Assembly: GCA_029204225.1 (NCBI GenBank)
Contig: CM055102.1
Coordinates: forward strand, 39,633,014-39,697,013
Source: Diphasiastrum complanatum
Taxonomy: Eukaryota > Streptophyta > Lycopodiopsida > Lycopodiales > Lycopodiaceae
Length of the DNA stretch: 64,000 bases
Direction: 5' to 3'
The notes beneath the pieces were generated by a model. It was not told the DNA's origin and searched no databases. It was given only the letters and a program-made list of their open reading frames with translations. Each line of letters starts with the position of its first letter. The stretch's first letter is position 1. The translations under genes were made by a program, and so were the position numbers. Below, piece by piece: positions 57,808-64,000 of this stretch.

Positions 57808-58350
57808 CTAAATCCACATCTTCATTTCTTCAAACCATCTGGATTGTTCTTCTTTCCTTTCAGCTTCCAACTTAAGCCTTTGTTCTTGTTGCTCGTACTT
57901 TGAAGCATATTCCATAGTTTTCCAAAATTGGAACCCAGGCTGGAGAGAAGTAGTTTGTAGATAGTTTTCTACAATGCTCCGATATTGAGGTTGTAAGCCA
58001 TATATATAGCATTGTACAAGATATACTTCTCCATAATCGAATATTGGGACCATTTGTTGGAATTCTCTATTGTACTCAGCAACTATAGTTGTCTGGTCCA
58101 AATAACACCATGGGATGAAGTCAAATCAATTGAAGATCTATCTACAAACTCTTTTGAAAGTTAACCAGTTCTCAGGAAGAAATTCGTGAATGATGTTCCA
58201 CCATGACTGAACACGTCCTTGGAAACTCGATGAGGCAAAGAAAACCATACTACTGTCATCAATACCTCCACTATAGTAGAAGTTATAATCCAAATCTTCT
58301 AGCCAACTGTCTACATTAATGGAGTGAATGCTTCCATCAAAGGTAGGACT
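57808..58350 (-). pseudogene. Gag-like domain, second copy
   Basis: The sequence reads SPTFDGSIHSINVDSWLEDL, DYNFYYSGGIDDSSMVFFAS, QGRVQSWWNIIHEFLPENWL, then after stops near 58130 TTIVAEYNREFQQMVPIFDY and QCYIYGLQPQYRSIVENYLQ. The order (FDGS...WLxxLxxxF, a WW helix, a YxxEFxxM helix, a GLxPxxRxxV helix) is that of Retrotrans_gag capsid domains of gypsy-type elements. It ends in a coiled, charged helix (EQQEQRLKLEAERKEEQSRW). Confidence 0.65.
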
Positions 58351-58410
58351 AACGTATTCAGACAGTCGTTGGTTGTAATAATAAGGTTTCCGTTGAGCGG
58401 TGACTTTCCA

Positions 58411-58935
58411 CTATTCATTGATATGGTTTGTAGATAAGTGCTCCAGAGCAAGTGAGTGATCCATCATATTGCGCAACTCCATAAAACTAGCGGCATAAAT
58501 GGATTTGGAAAGAGTTGGTTGAAGCACATTCTTTATAGGCATTTGAAGGAAACCCACATAGTAGTTCAAACATTTTCTATACTCAAATTTTGTCTTCTGA
58601 ACCAATGCCAAGAATTCATGATTAAATTGTTGTACAGAACCAGTTTGTTTGAGAGATTCGAATGATTTCTCATAAAACCTGGTAATACTATCAATGAAAG
58701 CAATTTTGAATTGACTCCAAAGCTTTGTGCTCAAATGTGCTTGAGTATCCCACCATGCTTGAACTTGTTCTTGAAAGCAAATGAAGCGAAATAGATTTTA
58801 TCTTCTTCAAGAACAATGGCGATGACGAAAATAAGCTTCTAATTCAGTCAACCACTCATCAATGATGACTGAACTTGGTTCTCCGTCAAATACAAAGTAC
58901 GATTTCAGATTGTAGTTCATTAATAGATGAAAATT
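58411..58935 (-). pseudogene. Gag-like domain, first copy
   Basis: Begins near 58920 (MNYNLKSYFVFDGEPSSVII, DEWLTELEAYFRHRH) and, after a frame change near 58800, continues as QAWWDTQAHLSTKLWSQFKI, TGSVQQFNHEFLALVQKTKF and LNYYVGFLQMPIKNVLQPTL. It has the same helix order as the domain at 57808-58350 (FDGxxxxxxxDxWLxxLxxxF ... QxWW ... F/YNxEF ... GLxxxxxxxV). It is therefore a tandem duplicate of the capsid domain within one element. Confidence 0.7.
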
Positions 58936-59337
58936 GAATGTTTTGACTATAACGGTCCATCATGAATGACTAGTGAAGACTTGTGGACTATGAATTCACC
59001 ATCTGAAATTTATTCAGAATGGTATTTTACAAGTTGGTAAAATTGCTCTTCTCCACCCACTTAAAAATTCTGAGTCCTTGAAGAATAAAGTGGCCGTGAA
59101 TGGGAATGGAAACACGAAAAGACTGACTCAAGAAAGAAGTTCTTAAAACAAATAAATGGAAAGTAATAATTACAAAATTTTAGTAAGTTCTTAGTGTCAG
59201 GCTCGTCGTTTAGCTCACTTTTTGTTTTTACTCCAGTGAAATCCGAGTTCAAATAAGGAAGTTACGGAAGTTAAAAGAAAAAAATTAGTAAAATGGATTA
59301 TATACAATTTAGAAAAGGGATTGTAAAAAATCTCAAC

Positions 59338-59540
59338 CGAAGCAACTTAGAGAGAGAAAATATCAACCTACTCAAGTTAGAGAGAGAGGATCTCAGCCGA
59401 CGCAAGTTAGAGAGAGAGGAGGTAGTCGACGTCATTAGAGAGAGAGGAGAGGTAGCCGACGCTTAGAGAGAGAGAGGAGGTAGCCAACGGTTAAAGAGAG
59501 AGAGGAAGTAGCCGACGTGAAGGTAGAGAGAGATGTATAG
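59338..59540. repeat. GA-rich minisatellite
   Basis: About seven imperfect units of roughly 28 bp, each with 'ttagagagagagga' followed by a 'gtagccgacg' or 'tcagccgacg' phrase. It lies between the UBP12-like fragment and the gag domains. Confidence 0.8.
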
Positions 59541-59620
59541 GAGTGTCAGGCTTCAGATGCGACAATAGATAAATTTATTGAGAGGGTTGTCATTGCCTAC
59601 AGCAAGCTTGTGATCAACAA

Positions 59621-60155
59621 TTAGCAACGATAACCGAAGCAAAGGATCTTGCCTCCTGTTTCTGTTGGATCGTAGAGATCTTGCAATGGCATAAATGATG
59701 TGAAGCCCCAGTCACTCTCTCTCGCATTGAATTGGTGTTGTGTATCTTTTCTGATTGACAACTTTGTATCAAATTGATTGATCACTGCGAGATTGAAGTG
59801 AGCATATCTGCTCCAGCCATACGGAAGTGAAGCAAAGTCGGCCACATCCAGATACAATGACAAACTATCCACATTGTTCCCCTTTGGAAATACTAAAATG
59901 CGCCAACTATATCCGCCCACCACAAAAGTCTCTGGATAATATTTTCACAAGCTTACTCTTGAAAAAATTTCTATTGGCCAAGGTAAATTTCCTAGACTGT
60001 GGATCATCAACTGTTTGATTCTCCACCGTAGGAACGCTTTATTTCTCAAATTGTGGATCATCAACTGTTTGATTCTGCACTGTAGGAACGCTTTCTCCCT
60101 GCCCTACAACTTCCATTGCATCGATACCGTTGTTATAGTCAGGTGGCACAAGCAT
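59621..60155 (-). pseudogene. captured UBP12/UBP13-type fragment with MATH domain
   Basis: From ATG 60155 the frame reads MLVPPDYNNGIDAMEVVGQG, like the N-terminus of plant UBP12/13 ubiquitin proteases. A segment ESVPTVQNQTVDDPQ occurs twice through a tandem duplication of about 53 bp that adds a TAA. After a frame change near 59935 comes a well-kept MATH domain: FVVGGYSWRILVFPKGNNVD, YLDVADFASLPYGWSRYAHF, DTQHQFNARESDWGFTSFMP, then LQDLYDPTETGG, where likeness ends before the peptidase core. In the parent family the MATH domain binds substrates. Orientation equals that of the surrounding LTR element, so it was probably taken up by that element. It cannot have protease activity. Confidence 0.85.
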
Positions 60156-61020
60156 AGATGAGAGAGAGGGATAAAGAAGAAACCGAAGGGCGTGGGTGCG
60201 CGACAGGATAGGGTTAGAGTTAGGTTAGGGGTGGAGGTAGGTAGGGTTAGGTTTGGCTTTTTTTTTAATAAAGCTTCAAAATGACGAATTCAAAAAAAAA
60301 TTACAAAAGAAACAAAACTTCAAAGCTGAAATATTGAAGTGCTTCTCTCTCACTTGAAAAAATCCACAAATTTTTTTTCAAAATTCTGGCAATTCTGACC
60401 CATCTCCACTAATTTGATCATAACTTCCTCAATACTGATCCAAATTAAACAAACTCAGTATCTCTGAAAAGCTAACAACAAATTCTATCAAGATATTTTA
60501 TTAGATCAAGGATTTCAGCTGACTTGTCAAACTAACAACAAAACAGGACTAAAAATTCTGAAGAAAGAAAACTAACAAAACTAGAGCTAGGAATCAAGAA
60601 TTGTCACAACTTCTTGGATACCAATCCAAATGACCTGCCAAATGGATCAGATCAAAGATAAGACAATGCTTTAAAATCCTATGAAAAGAAACTTGAAATA
60701 AAAACTCAGATCGAATCTGAAAAATACAAATCAAATGAAAGCAAAATTTTAGTCACCTATTTTGTCAACTTTTGCAAAAAGTGCAATAACTTTTGCATCT
60801 CTTATCCAAATGCCTTGAAAATGGTTCAAATTAGAGCTAAAAAAGCTCTACAAACCTATTGAATCAAATTAGAAATTAAAAACAAAATTAAATGTCAAAA
60901 ATTTGTCTGAACATAACTGAAAAATTCAAAGTTAGAAATTAGCAAAAAGAAAGCTACAAAAACAATAAACTCATCAAATCTAATGGAATTCTCATAGAAT
61001 CATCATGAATCATGAATCTA
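60156..61020 (-). other. leader of the gag-only element
   Basis: AT-rich, with A/T runs and no frame that I can assign. The part at 60156-60240 (pyrimidine-rich on the minus strand) may be 5' UTR taken with the UBP12-like fragment. Confidence 0.4.
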
Positions 61021-61033
61021 TGCTCTGATACCA
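61021..61033 (-). other. primer-binding site (tRNA-iMet)
   Basis: Reverse complement reads TGGTATCAGAGCA, five bases inside the upper LTR. Confidence 0.85.
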
Positions 61034-61038
61034 GGAAA

Positions 61039-61577
61039 TGTCATGTGCCAAATCCCAAACTAATAGCAATAGCAATGAAGTAAAGCTAGAAGCAAGAAGA
61101 TAACAAGACATTCATGATAACATATCAATAGAAAGCTAGAAACAATGAGATCACAATGGAATTGCATTAGCAATGAAAGAAAGAGTACAATCAATGGAAA
61201 TGGAGCATTGATTCATGTGGATAGGGCACATGAGACCTAGCAATGGAGATCCCTATGGCTCACATTCACAAAGAGGAAGTAAGAAGCTCTCGCTTGCAAA
61301 TGAGCCAAAAGATCCACAAATTGATGTCTCTTGCCTAGTTATAGACAATGCTCTCACTTAACTAATCTTAACTATCTTGAGGGATAGTTAGCCCTTGTTA
61401 AGTACTATTTAGACTACATTGGGCCCTTGTTGGCCTATTATCCTTATTAATTACTTTGGAGGGCCTAAAGAGGGAACCGCCTTGTTCTTAAGGCTAATAG
61501 CTCCTTTTGGGCCTACAAAGCTTACAATGGATATTCTAATGCATTGATAAGAACTAATGTACTAGTAGTACATGACA
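61039..61577 (-). repeat. 5' LTR of gag-only element
   Basis: 539 bp with TG...CA ends as part of an 8-bp inverted repeat TGTCATGT/ACATGACA. It is followed by target duplicate CTCCA at 61578. Confidence 0.85.
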
Positions 61578-61582
61578 CTCCA

Positions 61583-61660
61583 AGGAATTTCATGTGCATA
61601 TCGATGCATCCAAGTATGCCATTTGGGGCAGTGCTCACAGATCCAATGTAACCCATATAT
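61583..61660 (+). pseudogene. second gypsy element resumes: RNase H start
   Basis: Joined to 55828 after removal of one CTCCA, the frame reads APDYSKEFHVHIDASKYAIW, the start of gypsy RNase H (HIDASKYA, with the catalytic Asp). It matches FHVHTDASKYAIGS in the first gypsy element at 16562. Coding likeness is lost after about 61660. Confidence 0.8.
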
Positions 61661-62094
61661 CAAATTGTACTTCTAACATCATATTTGACATCCAAAACTG
61701 CGGATAACACAATGGTCACAAAGATATTAGTTATGAATTCAACTAAATGAATTCTATCCAGGAAATTGATATCTGGTATTAAGCAATTATTTACTGGGAT
61801 TACCAAAATCCTAATTGCGAAATACATTTCCCGCTCACACTGACTACTCCTGATGTCCACTCTTCTTCCCTTCTTAGAATTTTCGGTTCTTTGAAAATCT
61901 TTTAGCTAAGGTATCAAGAAGACGTAATGACATTAGTAAATGTAAAAAAATGAATTACTTTAGGAAAAAATCAGAAACAATTTTTTTTTATCCTATACTT
62001 GGGTTGAATAATTGATACATATCTCCATATAGCAGGCCATAGAGATTGCTTCTGCCCAGAATGTTTGAGGTAAGTGGACGTTGGCTATCATGGA
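61661..62094. other. degraded sequence, no assigned gene
   Basis: Sequence between the gypsy RNase H scrap and the minus-strand copia integrase. One frame near 61815 (EIHFPLTLTTPDVHSS) has no known likeness. Confidence 0.35.
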
Positions 62095-63200
62095 TCATGC
62101 ATCTTCCAACAGTGTGCGGTTCTTCCACTCAGCTACTTTGTTCTGTTGAGGAGTGTAGCTTGTAGTAAACTGATGGTGCATGCCACATGAAGACAGATAG
62201 TCCTTCATCTCATTTGATAAGTACTCTCCCCCTGAATCAGATCGTAGGGCCTTGATTCTCTGACCAGTCTGATTCTCAGCATATTGCATGAATTTTTTGA
62301 AGCAATCGAATGCTTCTGACTTGTTCTCAATGAATATTACTTTGGTAAAACGGGAGTAGTCATCAATGAATGTAATAAAATATAAAGCCTTACCCAAGAA
62401 AGGTACACTCATAGGGCCACATAAGTCACTGTGTATCAGTGACTGAATGGACCTGGATCTTCTGGTCTGTCCTCTTAGAAATCTGGTTCTAGGTTGTTTG
62501 CCTAGTGAGCAACTTTCACAAACAGATTGATTGTAGCAACAACATTTATGTTCATGTCCTTGACCATTTTGTTATGATGCATACACAAGATTGAGAGCAT
62601 ATTTAGATGTCCTAATCTTTGATGCCATAAATTAGCATCTGAACAACTCACAGAAGGGGCACTTCTCTTCTGTAAGCAGAGAGGATTTCCTTTGAATTCT
62701 CATCTAAAATAGTACATCGCCTAGCAGTAAAAAAAGCTCTATAGCCTTGATCAGTGATCTTGCTTGTAGATAATAAGTTCTTTGTAAATTTGGATCCATA
62801 AAGTACACCATTAAGCTGCCTAGTGATGCCATCAGAGAATTGTAGTCGAATAGAGCCTTGGCCTTCGACTTGATGTGAACTGGAGTCACCAAAGAAGATG
62901 TACTTCGATTCTGTAGCTGTGAGTGTAGAGAAGAGGTATTTGCATGGCGTCATGTGCTAAGAGGCACCTGAATTGAGATTCCATTGATGGGCATCTCTAC
63001 TGGGCTGATCTTGTACCATCAGTGCTCTCTCATCTTCCTGTGAATCTTTGACTGTGTCAGAGTTGCCTTGTTGTTGCTACTGCATCTTTTTTATGGCTTC
63101 ATTCTGTTTGAGGACGCGACAGTCCTTGATATAATGGTTGGTTCTTTTGCAATACCTGCAAAATAGCTTGGTCTTGGACGATGATTGGTTGTGCTATTGT
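62095..63200 (-). pseudogene. copia gag end, protease and integrase fragment
   Basis: On the minus strand: a knuckle CRYCKRTNHYIKDCRVLKQN near 63160, then HQWNLNSGAS and a stop before HMTPCKYLF near 62965. That is the protease site, with the catalytic Asp changed to Asn. Next come VLYGSKFTKNLLSTSKITDQ and, after a gap, LGKALYFITFIDDYSRFTKV, ALRSDSGGEYLSNEMKDYLS and TTSYTPQQNKVAEWKNRTLL, the integrase core (Asp, Asp, Glu present; the usual AERKN reads AEWKN). The fragment ends at about 62095. RT is missing. Confidence 0.85.
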
Positions 63201-63762
<562 letters not shown>

Positions 63763-64000
63763 GGGAGTAGAATAGTGTGAGTTAGTGTTAGTTTTGCCAT
63801 TTTTTTGAGATTTTGTTATTTTTGTATTGATTTTTTGTTTGGAAGTGTTGTAGAGAGAGATTGTGAGGTGGGAGGATCATATCCAAGCACCCAATCCCTT
63901 AGTTAATCCATAATGATCAGAAAAAAGCTCAAAATCGGTTTTTGGAGGGAAAAAGAGAGGCAAAATCTCATCAGATTTTGATTTCTCAAAAACCAATGGG

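Larger units (their letters stand above)
55829..61577 (-). mobile_element. gag-only LTR retrotransposon carrying a UBP12-like gene fragment
   Basis: Termini are TGTCATGT at 55829 and ACATGACA at 61577, flanked by the 5-bp duplication CTCCA (55824-55828, 61578-61582). The upper LTR is 539 bp; the lower one keeps only the 240-250 bp next to its outer end. A tRNA-iMet primer site on the minus strand fixes the orientation. In transcription order: 5' LTR, primer site, leader, UBP12/13-type fragment with MATH domain, GA-rich minisatellite, two Gag-like domains, acidic segment, an unknown 312-residue frame, 3' LTR. No protease, RT, RNase H or integrase is seen, so it would need enzymes from another element. 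Such gag-only elements are known in plants as TR-GAG; the captured fragment here is unusual. Confidence 0.8.

Overview
This window is from a land-plant nuclear genome. It holds one multi-exon host gene, a full-length CHASE-domain histidine kinase of the cytokinin-receptor family on the minus strand. Almost everything else is nested, decayed transposable elements of plant types: Ty1/copia and Ty3/gypsy elements with plant-type primer-binding sites, a gag-only LTR element, a SINE-like insert, and an unclassified two-gene repeat. Long CT microsatellites recur. The repeat density suggests a large genome; I cannot name the species or clade.

Region by region. 0-7 kb: a copia gag remnant, a decayed two-gene module, a decayed copia copy, and a minus-strand LTR with its primer-binding site. 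7.24-21.51 kb: a gypsy element with a tRNA-Asp-type primer site and 149-bp matching terminal segments. Its gag was split by a complete 5,994-bp copia element (8235-14228) with AG...CT LTR ends and a GACCG target duplication. Its 3' part carries a long extra ORF after the integrase. 21.6-28.3 kb: inverted copies of part of the unclassified module flank a microsatellite and a convergent gene remnant. 28.3-34 kb: rearranged copia pieces, a second copy of the gypsy extra ORF, and a gypsy integrase scrap.

35.25-43.35 kb: the histidine kinase. Eleven coding exons with GT/AG introns and consistent phases give 1,035 residues. The layout is N-terminal membrane segment, CHASE domain, second membrane segment, HisKA (His427), ATPase domain, degenerate receiver, and receiver (Asp947, Lys1016). 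It is the only gene here that looks intact and functional.

44.8-52.4 kb: microsatellite, minisatellite, copia scraps, a small LTR with primer site, a minus-strand copia cluster, and a SINE-like insert with a 16-bp target duplication. 52.9-61.7 kb: a second gypsy element split by a minus-strand LTR element (55829-61577, target duplication CTCCA). That element encodes two successive Gag-like domains and an unknown 312-residue ORF, and it contains a copy of the start of a UBP12/13-type ubiquitin protease gene, including its MATH domain. 62.0-64 kb: minus-strand copia remnant and a 163-bp CT tract.

The most unusual items are the UBP12-like fragment inside a gag-only retroelement, the conserved post-integrase ORF of the gypsy family, the repeated convergent two-gene module, and the copia LTRs with AG...CT ends.
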